Below, piece after piece: positions 49,741 through 60,069 of a DNA stretch of 64,000 bases (position 1 is its first letter; each line of letters starts with the position of its first letter). Both the position numbers and the translations under genes were made by a program. Under the pieces are notes generated by a model. That model did no database searches. It had not been told where the DNA came from and saw only the letters and a program-made list of their open reading frames with translations. The stretch comes from Beroe forskalii (taxonomy: Eukaryota; Ctenophora; Nuda; Beroida; Beroidae). The stretch covers positions 150,170 through 214,169 of the forward strand of contig WFMF01000307.1 in the NCBI GenBank assembly GCA_011033025.1. Reading direction: 5' to 3'.

Positions 49741-49754
49741 AGGTCACTGCCTGT

Positions 49755-49806
49755 CACGTGACATCATTCATCAAGTCACGTGGCTAGTCACGTGGTAGAT
49801 CACGTG
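49755..49806. promoter_or_regulatory. E-box cluster 2: four CACGTG in 52 bp
   Basis: CACGTG at 49755, 49777, 49789 and 49801. The last three are exactly 12 bp apart and the first is 22 bp away. Each is within (g)tcacgtg(g/a) or cacgtgc. The spacing suggests either a bHLH-zip binding platform or an old tandem repeat. Confidence 0.4.
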
Positions 49807-50628
49807 CGTTGCCATGACCCCTGAGATTGTCACTGGGACATTGCCAGACTGTCGGAACATGCTCAGCGAGCTCTTTGTCAATTAACAGGGAGCTGCAGAG
49901 ACGTCTGATTATACAGACATACACGCTATACTCGAGCATGCCCTAGTGTACATCACACCAATGACACTTCCGTAGTGCGGTGGTTTTCATTAGCATAGCT
50001 CATCAGAGAGGCATGCCTCCTGGTGATATGGTTGTACTTTGGGAGTCAGAGCAGGCAGCGATCCCTGATCTCCAAGCACTGATAATTTGTATTTGCTTTG
50101 ATAAGTAGAGACGTGCCCCTTTCATTAGGCGCACCTGCAGGTCCCACTTGAGGTGCTGGAAGCTATCAAATCAACTGATATAGTACTCCATTGACACCAG
50201 CAGCAGCTCTGCTAGAACAGTGGATAATCTCGCTTATTACGTGTGCTTGTGGCAAGGTGTGTGATTTCATTAGTAACCCAGGATTGCAGGACGTGTTCTT
50301 CTGAACTTCAGAACACTCCCATACATTGTGAGATATAGCAGTGAATGCAGTGACGAATCCTGTATTGTGGCGTGTAATCATTCATTGACCGGGGAGCTCT
50401 GTGGCTAGTTAATTACCGGGTTTATATCGGAGTGCAGGAGAGAAGAGACTCTGAGAGATCCACTGATATTAATAATGTCGACTGAAGATCGAAATTGTTT
50501 TGACAACAAGCAGTTCAAATGAATGAGAAAAGACGATCTGTTGAGTTCGTACACTTTAATTTCATGATTAGAATGGTGCTGGTAATAGTGTGGTGAAGCA
50601 CCATTCTATGAATTAGGGTTACAACTCT

Positions 50629-50690
50629 ACACTGCACGTGCACTACAGTAAACTGCACGTGCACTGCAGTAAACTACACGTGCTATGTGA
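50629..50690. promoter_or_regulatory. E-box cluster 3 in a 21-bp tandem repeat
   Basis: CACGTG at 50635, 50656 and 50677, exactly 21 bp apart, in a repeated ctgcacgtgcact.cagtaaa unit. Just upstream, agaatggtgct and agcaccattct (about 50569-50608) form an inverted repeat. Confidence 0.4.
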
Positions 50691-53600
50691 AACGTGTGTA
50701 GAGCTGGTATATAGATTGGATTGTGTGGCCACCGCAGCTTGTCTGATGAACAGAGCACTACCACAGGACACACACACCAGATAGTAGGCGGTTGTAAGAC
50801 AAGACATTGTCATGGTTTGTTTGACGAGTTGAAGGTATGTACCCGCCTACTCCACACCAGAACCTCGTATCTCAAGCTAGGAGAGACCAATCGAAGGACA
50901 CACTCTGTATAGAGTGTAGGATCGCACTCTGTGTCAGACAATCCAACTGAACAAGGACCGTTTAATCGGTGGGTGACTGGCTAACTAACTCATTCCAGAT
51001 TGTTTTATAGTCTACTTTAACTAGTCCACACAAATAGAAAGGCTCTCTGTGATACCCAATATTAATAGCAAGAATAGGGTGTTCAGTGATTGTCAATGAG
51101 CCTCGTGTGCCATGCCAAACTACCCACCATGATCGCCGGAATCAGTCTCATAATGGTCCTATATCACACTTTTATTTGTGCGGGCAGTTGTCCTAATCAA
51201 AAGGTGTCACTCGGAAGTGAGAAGCATTTGCAGCTGACGCTAGTATCGTGCTTTGGAACTACTGACTTGATCATTGATGACGTCATGAGAATGCTGATGT
51301 TTTACATACACTATCCCAACGACGCATAGTCATGGTCCTGATTATTTAAACGAGGAATGGCCGAGTGGAAATTACAGCACTAATCACACGAGGCCAAGCC
51401 GAGTTTGATTAGTGCACTAGTTTCGCGAGAGGAAGCCGAGTGCAATTAGTATAACTGCACGGAGTTAGGTGTTAGGTGTACCGGATTCATCGCACATATT
51501 TACCCGGAAGAAATCACAAGTTCACAGGTAAAGGAGTCGCTGTGTCTCACAGTAATATGAGCCACTACACACAATGTTACTTCACAGTAACATTTCCCCA
51601 CTGCCACCCACTTCCAGACAAGTCACATAGTATCAGTGCTATCAGACGTTTCAGAAACATGAGTAGTAGGATTATTTCTTACTTTAAAGAGAGATGTAAA
51701 CCCTGTTAACTAAACACCTGAAAGTGTATTTGGTGTGCAGTACATACTCCAGATGAAGTGCATTGGGAAACAGAGTTACCCAGTCAGCTCACAATATGTT
51801 GTGTGATTAATCTTCCCTCCCTACTTCCTTACCATTGTCAATAGATACAATGTTATTTCATCCCCAATTTATCCTTCCCAAGTTTGTGATAACCTGGGAA
51901 GCTGGGACACTTGGTACCCCCTATTACGGATTTGTATGTGCAGGGTATCTGAATCCAGACATGGATCTGAGCAGTAACCAGGGATTTTACCAGGAATATA
52001 GAGGCAGGGAGGGGGGAGGGGATGTTCGACAAAATGCGGTCAGGAGTGTGGGCTATGTTCAGACAGGCGGAGGCTCAACAACAACACACCTTTATGCGAG
52101 AATATTTGAGGTTGTAATATCTTGATACATTCCTGTACGGTTTACAGGGTTTGAATAGCATCCCTGTCGTCGACGATTTGTGGTGAGAAACGCGAGACTA
52201 AATTTATTTTTTGCCAGAAATAGGCATTGATACGGCAATAATTAAGTTTATATGCATTACAGCGACAATAAAGTAATTCCACGATTTCAGAGCACGCACC
52301 AGGAATGAGTTAGATCATTGCCGAGATTGAAATTTACAGGTTTACGGAGCAGTCAACGCCTGTCATAATTCTAACTTTCTAATAATCATAACGTTCCGTG
52401 CTTGACAATTTGATAAGTCAAGAAAACTAAATTTCGAAATACTTTGGCTCAAAAATGTTCTGAGGAAAGCCACGGCATGATAAAACACCTAGGACGCGAG
52501 AATCGATCAATCAGAAATCAAGTATTTTGATTTTAAGCAGTCAAACACTGAAACCTAAATATCACAATCTAAAATTACTGCTATTTTTCTCAGGAATTGC
52601 TGATAATTCGTACAAACATTGTTGGTGTAACAGTACGTGGATGTAAGTGTACATGAAATGCCTAACGAGAGAATACCGTTGATAAGTTACAAGTACCTGG
52701 CCCCAGGGTTACAAGGCCGCATAGCCAAGAAGTTACACGCCTGAGTGACTACGTATGAGAACTAGCTGTCAGGAAGCCCCACGATGTGAAAGTTAGAAAC
52801 AACAGAAAATAAACAAAGTGAAACCCCTCATGAACACTCATTAATACTAATAGCTACCAACGCCATGTAGCACTAGCAGATACACTTTGGATAATAATAG
52901 AAGCAGGAATTTAGCTTCTTGATACTATTCATGTGAATCCTAACTTATCAACCGCAGCATATGTTTTTATTTCATCGACAGAGACGTGGTACCAGATGTT
53001 AATACCATATGTTAATTTCTAATCATGATTAGTGGTGATTGAAGGCATCTTCTGAGAGGGCCCTATTCTCATCAGTGTAGATATTGCATTCCCATTTTAA
53101 TAACAGAATGAATGACCTGAGATGGGACGCACCATATAATACTGAAAGATGAAATGGAATAGATATTGCAGTTGCTGGACGTGTTATTTCAATTTCCAGT
53201 AACAGTGTAACACGAGACCTGGTTGGACTATTTTAGAGTCATTAATTTGTCTAACATGGACTGATGATCGGATATCTAGGACGTGAAGAAGACGGGCATG
53301 TGCTTGCAAGGTGAAAGCCTTATAATATCATTCTCTAAGTATTTCTCTTAAAAAGTCTCGAAAACAATCGTGCTACACTTTAAGCTGTACTGTATTGCCT
53401 ATGTTGCCAATTTCTGTCAGCATATGTATTACAAGGCTTCTCATTTGTTTAGGTACTATATTTACGTTCATCCTTCACTACCTACCAAGGCTTGTAACAC
53501 TGATTAAAATTACAAGCTTACAAGAACAGAAATAATTTCCAGTCCCAGGGGTTAAGGGGTAATTCTAAATTATCCTCCAGCTGTAAGTTCACATAGACAA

Positions 53601-53769
53601 GACTTATTCGGACACAAGTGCAAAAGCTTTGAAATTTTGAAAGCATTGGTGATATGTAACTAGGATTGCATAAAATTAATTTGTAACTTTACTATACTCA
53701 AGATCATAAATGAGTAAGTAGCAGGCAATAAAGCAAACAGATAGGTGCATGCAGCATGATAGTACTTAC
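50691..53769. other. Intron 1, 5' part, no gene recognised
   Basis: Non-coding. The piece at 51350-51450 repeats agccgagt..gattagtgca in direct and inverted form. The plus ORF at 51090-51329 has a hydrophobic stretch but no other support. Confidence 0.5.
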
Positions 53770-53942
53770 AGTGTTGAAACATGGGATGGTATATCCACAG
53801 GCAGGTCATATAGGGCCAGGTTCTCACAGTCCACCATGATACCATCATCATACTCATAATCTTGTGAGCAAGAGCACTCATCTGGACAGCCAGTGACTTT
53901 GCTTATGTTGAGTAATAAAAACCATAACAGATGCTTATACAT
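53770..53942 (-). CDS. LRR gene exon 1: signal peptide and LRRNT
   Basis: ATG at 53942 is the first Met after an in-frame stop at 53984-53982. Residues 1-18 read MYKHLLWFLLLNISKVTG: a basic start, a hydrophobic core and a small residue before the likely cleavage site. The mature part begins CPDECSC, followed by VDCENLALYDLP and VDIP, which matches the LRRNT cap pattern CPxxCxC...C...LP.dIP. The exon ends after VSTL at a consensus donor (GTAAGT on the minus strand, 53769-53764) in phase 2. The 5' untranslated region and promoter were not located. The LRRNT cap seals the N-terminal edge of the LRR solenoid, so the product enters the secretory pathway. Confidence 0.88.
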
Positions 53943-54830
53943 ATTCTCAATGAGATGAGTTATTAAATCTTTAAATCTACATCAAGTATTAATTAACCAA
54001 GCAATTAGATGTGCAAAATATATAAAACTTTGAAATCCTTGTGCAAAGGGTCAGTTAAAATGAGATCAATATAAAATGAATTCACACGTGAATAATGTTT
54101 GTCTGTGCGGGTGCACACCATTAAATTTGAGCTTGCCAAGTAAATATCAAGAGAAACAAAGGCAAATGGGAGAAAAGAGGTGCCATTGCTATGGAAACCA
54201 ATTCTGTGCACGTGCAGATTAAAATCAGTTCTATACGAATGCTTTCTATTACGCTACTACTGTTGAATGTTGTGCAGTAGTTTTTTGAAAATTTGACGTT
54301 TTTTAAACTTCAAATTAAAGATCTCAAGATGGAGAATGGACATAACTTGAATAAAGGAAGATATTTCAGGTGGATTGCTTTCATAAAACTTGGCAGAGGT
54401 CGGTCGATAATCAATGCTGAGTCGGTGATAACAGTAGTAACTACAGTTTTGAAATTTACTGTTAAGAGAAAATAAAGGTTTACAAAAGTGTACAATTTAA
54501 TTGAGTCAAATATAGTCATAGAAGTATTAGATTACGAACACAGTTCCTGGACCGGATTATTGTGAAGAAAACAAAATTGTCCAATGTCAGAATTAACATC
54601 ATCTTGCAACCAAAATGGAACGCTGGAACAAAACTCGCATGGTTTAGCATAACTAAGACTAACCGACACTGTTCTATTTTCCACTCTGCTCCTTCATAAA
54701 ATTGAATATTTAATTTAAAATTTAATTTAATACATTGAATATTTAATTTTGATCTAATTGCAGGACTTTTTTGATGCTGTAAAAATTATCCAATAAATTT
54801 GAATGGTAGTGCTTAAAACTTTAAAATTTG
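53943..54830. other. Upstream region of the LRR gene
   Basis: This should contain the promoter and 5' untranslated region of the minus-strand LRR gene, unless a further 5' exon exists. I see no clear TATA box or CpG-rich stretch. AT-rich, with an aatatttaatttaaaatttaattta simple repeat at about 54703-54747. Confidence 0.4.
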
Positions 54831-54836
54831 CTAATG

Positions 54837-54896
54837 AGGTGCTGCGTAGCAGCACCGAGTGAGCTGTGTATTAGCAGGCCCAATGGGCCTGCTAGT
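54837..54896. repeat. Twin GC hairpins ending in CTAG
   Basis: gtgctgc gta gcagcac (54839-54855), and agcaggccc aat gggcctgct (54873-54893) followed by ag|t. A GC hairpin next to CTAG at an insertion point resembles a Helitron 3' terminus, but the hairpin overlaps CTAG instead of lying 10 or so bases before it, and no 5' TC end was identified. Confidence 0.35.
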
Positions 54897-54914
54897 TAAA
54901 TATAATATCATTTG

Positions 54915-56120
54915 AAGTAAGAATGTCTTTAAAAGTGTGCCCTATTTTATCACTTCTTCCGAAGAGTTCTGAACCAGATAAACCAAATATAGAGGGGTGG
55001 GCCAGGTATAAAAACAAATTCAAAAAAATGAACCATACAATATGCAGACAATCACAGGGCAGGTTTCAAGATGGGCACTTGGTTCTTCCCAGCCCAACCG
55101 AGACTAAAGCCTGGTTTAAGCCCAATTCTGAACCATTATTACATATTGGGCTGGGTCAGTTGGTTATTGAACAGATTGGCCTGAAGAATGGCACTGTCCT
55201 GTCATTCTCAAGCTAACCACCAAGGTGGGGGGTCGGGTGCCACCTGTTACACCTGGTCCTTGGACATGTTGCCCTCAGGCCCACAGAGGTAGGGTTTCTG
55301 TTGGTGGCCTGCCACCTAGGTGACAGGTGTGGTTTCTCCCTCTTCCTCACTCTTGCTGGGCACTGGACATTTGGACCTTCCAGTGGCTCATGCCAACCAC
55401 ATTACTTGTGCCGGTCAAGTATTCATAAGGTTTTACTGGTTCTCCACTCACCTAGTTCCTATCTCGACACAGGACTTAAAGAACCTTCAACTTAACAGGG
55501 CACAGAACCTGTAGCCATCATGGGCTATATAATGCAAGACCTCTAACTCTTGAACAGGGTACAGAACCTGTATATTGATGCACACGCCTCACAAATTAAG
55601 GTCCACACTCCAACTCTTCAGACCTTGCACAAACTCTATCTTTTAACATTCTCACAGAGCACAAGGTTTAGAGGGTCTCATCACTCTTTTTTTCTAATTA
55701 CCACAGGGAACCAGGTGGTCAATCTTTAGAGTGGCGCCCTCAGACCAATTGTTACTTGTATGAGTATCACCACCTGGCACCTAGGTAAGGGGTTGCTAGC
55801 ACTTCTAGTAGTGCAATCAGGTGGGTCCCAGTAGAACTCTCTGTGATTGAGAGTTGCCATCCATCCCCGGAAGGGGATGTGGTGGTCTGTTGGATATTGC
55901 ACCAAAGGAAAAAATGCAGACAATCAATTTTGATCATAAGGTCAAAACCAAGGATGTATGATGATACATGGCTGATATTTCTTTTGAGCTCTCACATTAA
56001 GAATGTCTCTAAGATTTTGCCCAATTTAATCAATTTTCCGGAGACTTCCACAGTTCCACACCAGATGAACCAAATGGAGGACAAGGGTGGGCCAGCTGGT
56101 ATAAAAATGAATTCAAATGA
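54915..56120. repeat. Composite repeat region with a diverged direct repeat
   Basis: 54915-55037 and 55995-56120 are diverged copies 1080 bp apart: both have gaatgtct.ta, aacca.at, gggtgggcca and ggtataaaaa.aaattcaaa in the same order. Between them, the phrases cagggcacagaacctgta and cagggtacagaacctgta (about 55496 and 55555) recur. Coding potential is poor. It could be a decayed retroelement with terminal direct repeats, but no polyprotein motif is left. Confidence 0.45.
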
Positions 56121-56444
56121 ACATTCAAATAAACAGGGCGAAACACCGTGCAAAAGCTGGGTCCTGGGTAGTTATTGAGGGTTATTGGGTTATTGGACTG
56201 TCTGGGACTGATGGTACCTGCACACCACTCATCTTTAAGTGACCCACTTAGATCCTATTGCATTCTGTCGGCATCATGGATGTCTTGGAGAGAAAATGGA
56301 ATGAATCCAAAAGTTTCATACAACCAAAACAATCTGATGCAGATGATTTTTTCTCGAAATTTAAAATCCTGTTTTCTGATAAGACATGGAAAAGATCTTA
56401 GATTTCGAATTTGTCATCAGATTTGAGATCACACTGTTGCTAAA

Positions 56445-56690
56445 CCTGTTTGCGTTGCGCGGCGCGCTTCCTCAGAACAGGTTTGTGTCCCGATCCCTTA
56501 GGGAAGCGCGCGGCGCGTAGACGCACTTATGCGGGTTCCCCTAACCAGGGGTGTCGCGCCGCACGCTTGCCGGTCCTGGTTAGGGTCATGATGGATTCGC
56601 AACACTCGGAGGTTTGGAGGGTCGTGTTGCGGAAAACGTCGTGTGCGCAGCGCCGCAGCGGAGGGTAGGGTAACATCCTACAAGGTTGCG
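56445..56690. repeat. GC-rich repeat block related to 19.9 kb and 2.3 kb
   Basis: gcgcggcgcgc words, ttcccctaaccagggg (56536-56551, inverted copy at about 19962-19977) and gagggtagggtaacatcc (56661 onward, copy at 2314). The Arg-rich ORFs on both strands are GC artefacts. Confidence 0.65.
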
Positions 56691-57317
56691 GACGGGTGTG
56701 GTTAGGCAGCAACGCAGTTTGTGCGCGAAATCAGGGCGCTGGTTGGGCAAGATGACCGCCAGGGACTATCATCGATAGTCATTAGTCAATGCACTTTCTG
56801 CAGCATGCTGGTCAATGCAAATAGCCATTTGTTTGTCTATCGATGGTAGACCCTTCTGAGCGACGCACCACTGCCATGCTGCGTCAGTGCTTTTTAATTT
56901 GCATATCGGGTATCTACTAGGTATAAAGTTTTTTCTTTCAACTCTGTTTTTTACCAGCATAGTGTTGACTGTTGATGGTTAGATACAATAAATGGTTAAA
57001 TCCCATAAATTATTCAATATTCTGTTTCTGTTTACATTTCTTAACTATCAGGTTTCTGATCCATATTATTGTGTAAGTGACTTGCTTGAATTTTCTCGCT
57101 GCTTCAGCTTGCAATCAGGCAATGGAATAATATCTTTTGCAGCTTAAGTTGATTTGTTTAGGGACTCAAAAAAGTCAATTGGGACTGGGCTAATGAGAAA
57201 AAATGGACAATTGGAACCAATGGAAATGGATCAAGGCAAGAACATTTAAGACAAAATTGGTAGAGACAAATGGGACCCAAATGCTTGTTTTTATGAGCAG
57301 CAGTTTAGCAATCTTTA
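56691..57317. other. No gene recognised
   Basis: Non-coding. The phrase caattggaaccaatgg and gggactcaaaaaagtcaattggga near 57165-57225 resemble the inverted pair at 60546-60640. Confidence 0.5.
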
Positions 57318-58435
57318 GGGTAGTGCGGGGTAACTTTGAACACGGGGTTACTTTGAACAGCTTGGGGTAACTTTGAATTTTCCTGGGGTAACTTTGAACA
57401 GCAAATAAACGAATTCGATTTGCTTCCATATCACTTCCTTTATTTCCTACATTCAACAAAAAAGTTTCTACTAGAACAATTCTGCCACAAATAGAATTCA
57501 TTTGGTTTCTTTATTGCATGTTCCAAGCGATTTCATGGAAAGTCCTTCACTTTGATATTTTCGGCTATAAGTTCAGATTTGGCAATATTATTAAGCCTAC
57601 TTTCATATTAAAATGTCTGTACACTTTTTTTCAGATTATAACTTGCATCAGGAATGTGTTTTTGGTTACAATTTGATATTTTTTGTGTTTTGTTTTATAT
57701 ATTTTCATGCAGGCAATTTCCTATTTATGCTTTTATGAATTTGATTTTAAAAAGGCCTTGATCCACTTCAAATTTGTCCAGGCATCAATGATTGGGCATT
57801 AATTTTGTAGTAATTCAGTAGATACATGTTGAAAGTTGGCCTTGTCTTGCCAAATCATAATCTAGAGGACCTTATGCAACATTGTATCTGGAATAAAATT
57901 ATCAGCAATTGGGGTAACTTTGAACACTTTTCAAAGTTGTCAAATTTATTGCCCAAAGGAATTTTTTTTGTAAGAATGGCAAATAAGAAGCATCATTTGC
58001 ATGTTTTAAACCCAATTTAGCGTAATTTGAAGCAAAAAAGTCCAAAAAAATTTTTGGGGTAACTTTGAACAACACTTTTGAGTGGGCGTGGCCATGGTTT
58101 CACCATCTTAATTGATGAAATGAAGTATGTGGTAACGAACTTTCCAGCGACCCAGAATTTGTCCAAAACATAAAAATCTATATCCAGGAGGCTTCTAATT
58201 GGTTTAATTGGATGTTCAAAGTTACCCCAGAGCCGGGTAACTTTGAACAAGTTAGTTGCAAATTTGATCACGTGATCACGGCTCTGTTAGTACAAACTGA
58301 CACGTTTCACATACCAGGTTTATTAGCCAATGTCCCTAATGGTTATAAGAACACACGAACTTTTTGGCATGTGTTCTATTTTTAGAGGGCAGTTAGAAAA
58401 ACTGAAAAATCGTTCAAAGTTACCCCGCTCTACCC
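57318..58435. mobile_element. 1.12-kb TIR element packed with TAACTTTGAAC motifs
   Basis: The left end starts GGGTAGTGCGGGGTAACTTT and the right end is its reverse complement over 24 bp with one mismatch. TA flanks both sides (57316-57317 and 58436-58437). The word ggggtaactttgaac or a close variant occurs nine times, in both orientations: 57328-57400 (four), about 57911, 58057, 58210 (inverted), 58233 and the right TIR. No transposase ORF. A TA-target, Tc1/mariner-type non-autonomous element fits. Confidence 0.82.
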
Positions 58436-58528
58436 TACCTAATATAACAACATGGCTTTTCAATGCAGCAACTGCAGCAACGTGAAAATATAACTTCATA
58501 TCGGTTTCAAAGCAAAAGTTGCTGTGTT

Positions 58529-59950
58529 GTGACATAACATCAAGTGTTGAATGTGTTGTACATTACGTTGCGTTTTATCAGCTCTTGCTAATTGCGATAA
58601 GAAAACTGCAGCAGCTACGGTATATTGCTACTTGTGCTTGTATACCCAACAATAATACAAGTACAAAATGACGTATGTGGACGTTATGAATCAGTATATC
58701 GGCTTCATGGGCGATTGTGGTCGACGTGGTAGAAAAGATGGAGTGCAGTTGATTGGCAATGCGACACAAGCTTTCCTCCAAGAAGTCAGTAAGAGAGTGA
58801 AGACTCCTGGAAATGACTTCAGTGCTGAACTGACGATAGATGTGCTCAAGAAAGCCCCGAAAGATGAAATATGTTCCTGGGTGAGGGTATTGGTTGCAGC
58901 TCTCAGTTGTCACGCAGTGCCTCTCCTACAGGATTTCATTGAAGACCCAGATGCAGCGCGAATTCAGAAACTGAGAGAAGAGAAAATCGGTGATCAAGCC
59001 AAAATAATCGAGCTTCAAAAACAGATCATTGATGAGAGAGAAGTTCAGGTTAAAAAGATCCAAGAAACTGTGCACGAAGAAGTTAAGTCAGTTCAAAAAG
59101 AAATGAAGTCATATTCTTCAGTCTTACAGAAGGAGATCAAGACGCAGTCAACTCAGTTTCAGGAAAATGTAGCAAGTGTGGTGACCGCCAAGAAACTTGG
59201 CGAAGCAGTCAAGCAGGTCACAGAGAAAGAGGAAAGGGCTAAGAACGCGGTGCTGTTTGGGGTGACGGAGGAAAAGAATGAGGTGTTGGAGTCGAAAGTT
59301 AAGAAGATCTTGCAATCAGCCGGTCAGAAGCCGCGCATCGTTCATTGTAGTCGCCTGGGGGCAGTGAAAGCTGGAGCATCTCGTCCTGTCAAGGTGTCAT
59401 TTGCCAACCCAACTGTTGCGAGAGAAGTGTTGAGGAATGGCAAGAAGCTGAAGAACGTGGAGGACTGTCGACAGATTTTCATTTGTCCTGACAGAACTGT
59501 GGAAGAGAGGAAGACTCAGAAGGAACTAGTTGCTCAGATGAAGCAATTACGAACTGAAAATCCTGGTGCACGCTACAGCATCAGGAATGGTCAAGTCATG
59601 CGGAGTGAAACTTCAGATACTTAGTCTGTCTGGGGACAATTTATTGATCTTGTAATTGATTATGGTGGTGCATTACTGAGAGGATTCGTGTTGCTATCTT
59701 TTAAGTGACGTTCCTGATTATATATTCATTTCATACTCATCACCATCTGTATAATTATTTATTACACAATATTATTTGATTGATTTTTTGTCGACGGGAC
59801 TAGTGTTATTACGTCCAATGGATGTGTTCTAGGTCCTTATTTGATACCAGATATCTTATGTTATATGAGACTTTGTTAATAGAGTGTTTAAATGAAATGT
59901 CATTGTAATCTGTTATCAAATTAAACTTTTGAAATAAAAAAAATAGTGGC
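58529..59950 (+). mobile_element. LINE-type retroposon carrying only ORF1, with target-site duplication
   Basis: The 12-mer agttgctgtgtt occurs immediately outside both ends (58517-58528 and 59951-59962). Between them are a 5' leader, a single intact ORF (58668-59624), an AATAAA at 59933 and an A-rich tail at 59932-59943. These are the marks of target-primed reverse transcription. There is no second ORF with endonuclease or reverse transcriptase in the interval, so the copy is either non-autonomous (comparable in layout to the ORF1-only HAL1 family of mammals) or a retroposed transcript. Confidence 0.65.
58668..59624 (+). CDS. LINE ORF1-like protein (coiled coil plus RNA-binding domain), 318 aa, intact
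   Basis: Three parts are visible. Residues 1-100 form a helical region without a family match. Residues about 100-190 are a charged coiled coil (LREEKIGDQAKIIELQKQII and onward). Residues about 193-318 match the RRM-like and C-terminal domains of LINE ORF1 proteins: NAVLFGVTEEKNE, then HCSRLGAVKAGASRPVKVSF, LRNGKKLKN, IFICPDRTVEERKTQKEL and YSIRNGQVM. ORF1 proteins trimerise by the coiled coil and package element RNA as a nucleic-acid chaperone. No zinc knuckle or esterase motif is seen. The start is chosen at ATG 58668, which follows an A-rich context. The frame has no stop or shift, which points to recent insertion or selection. A host gene domesticated from ORF1 is the alternative. Confidence 0.72.
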   Translation: MTYVDVMNQYIGFMGDCGRRGRKDGVQLIGNATQAFLQEVSKRVKTPGNDFSAELTIDVLKKAPKDEICSWVRVLVAALSCHAVPLLQDFIEDPDAARIQKLREEKIGDQAKIIELQKQIIDEREVQVKKIQETVHEEVKSVQKEMKSYSSVLQKEIKTQSTQFQENVASVVTAKKLGEAVKQVTEKEERAKNAVLFGVTEEKNEVLESKVKKILQSAGQKPRIVHCSRLGAVKAGASRPVKVSFANPTVAREVLRNGKKLKNVEDCRQIFICPDRTVEERKTQKELVAQMKQLRTENPGARYSIRNGQVMRSETSDT

Positions 59951-60069
59951 AGTTGCTGTGTTATTTTTTGTTGTTATAGGTTTTGAGATTGCAAACTTAC
60001 CACTGCAAACAAACACAACCAAAAATCCTAACTTAGAGGACTAAGTAAAGTAGTATGGATATAAATTTC

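Larger units (their letters stand above)
1720..53942 (-). other. Gene span: secreted or membrane LRR protein, ten exons seen, 3' end outside window
   Basis: The exons are listed separately. Together they give signal peptide, LRRNT, eight LRRs and LRRCT. Coding pieces of 173, 66, 72, 72, 72, 75, 69, 72, 69 and 155 nt join in one frame (895 nt, about 298 residues). All nine introns between them are phase 2. Their sizes are about 18.4, 24.6, 2.5, 2.1, 1.05, 2.0, 0.25, 0.21 and 0.28 kb. LRR exons of about 72 nt in phase 2 are known from Slit, LGR-type receptors and adhesion GPCRs of the ADGRA type, but the LRRCT end is too short to choose. The LRRCT donor is phase 1, so the next exon (Ig, transmembrane, GPCR or other) lies left of the window. 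No gene symbol is justified. Confidence 0.9.

Noticed and set aside
51090-51329. 79-codon plus-strand ORF with a hydrophobic segment like a signal peptide
   Set aside because: No splice context, homology or repeat of cysteines that would support a secreted peptide.
51354-51440. tRNA-like A box (tggccgagtgg) suggesting a tRNA-derived SINE
   Set aside because: No acceptable B box at the right distance and no cloverleaf could be drawn.
56450-56712. Arg-rich ORFs on both strands
   Set aside because: They come from the GC-rich repeat block, overlap each other and have no domain.
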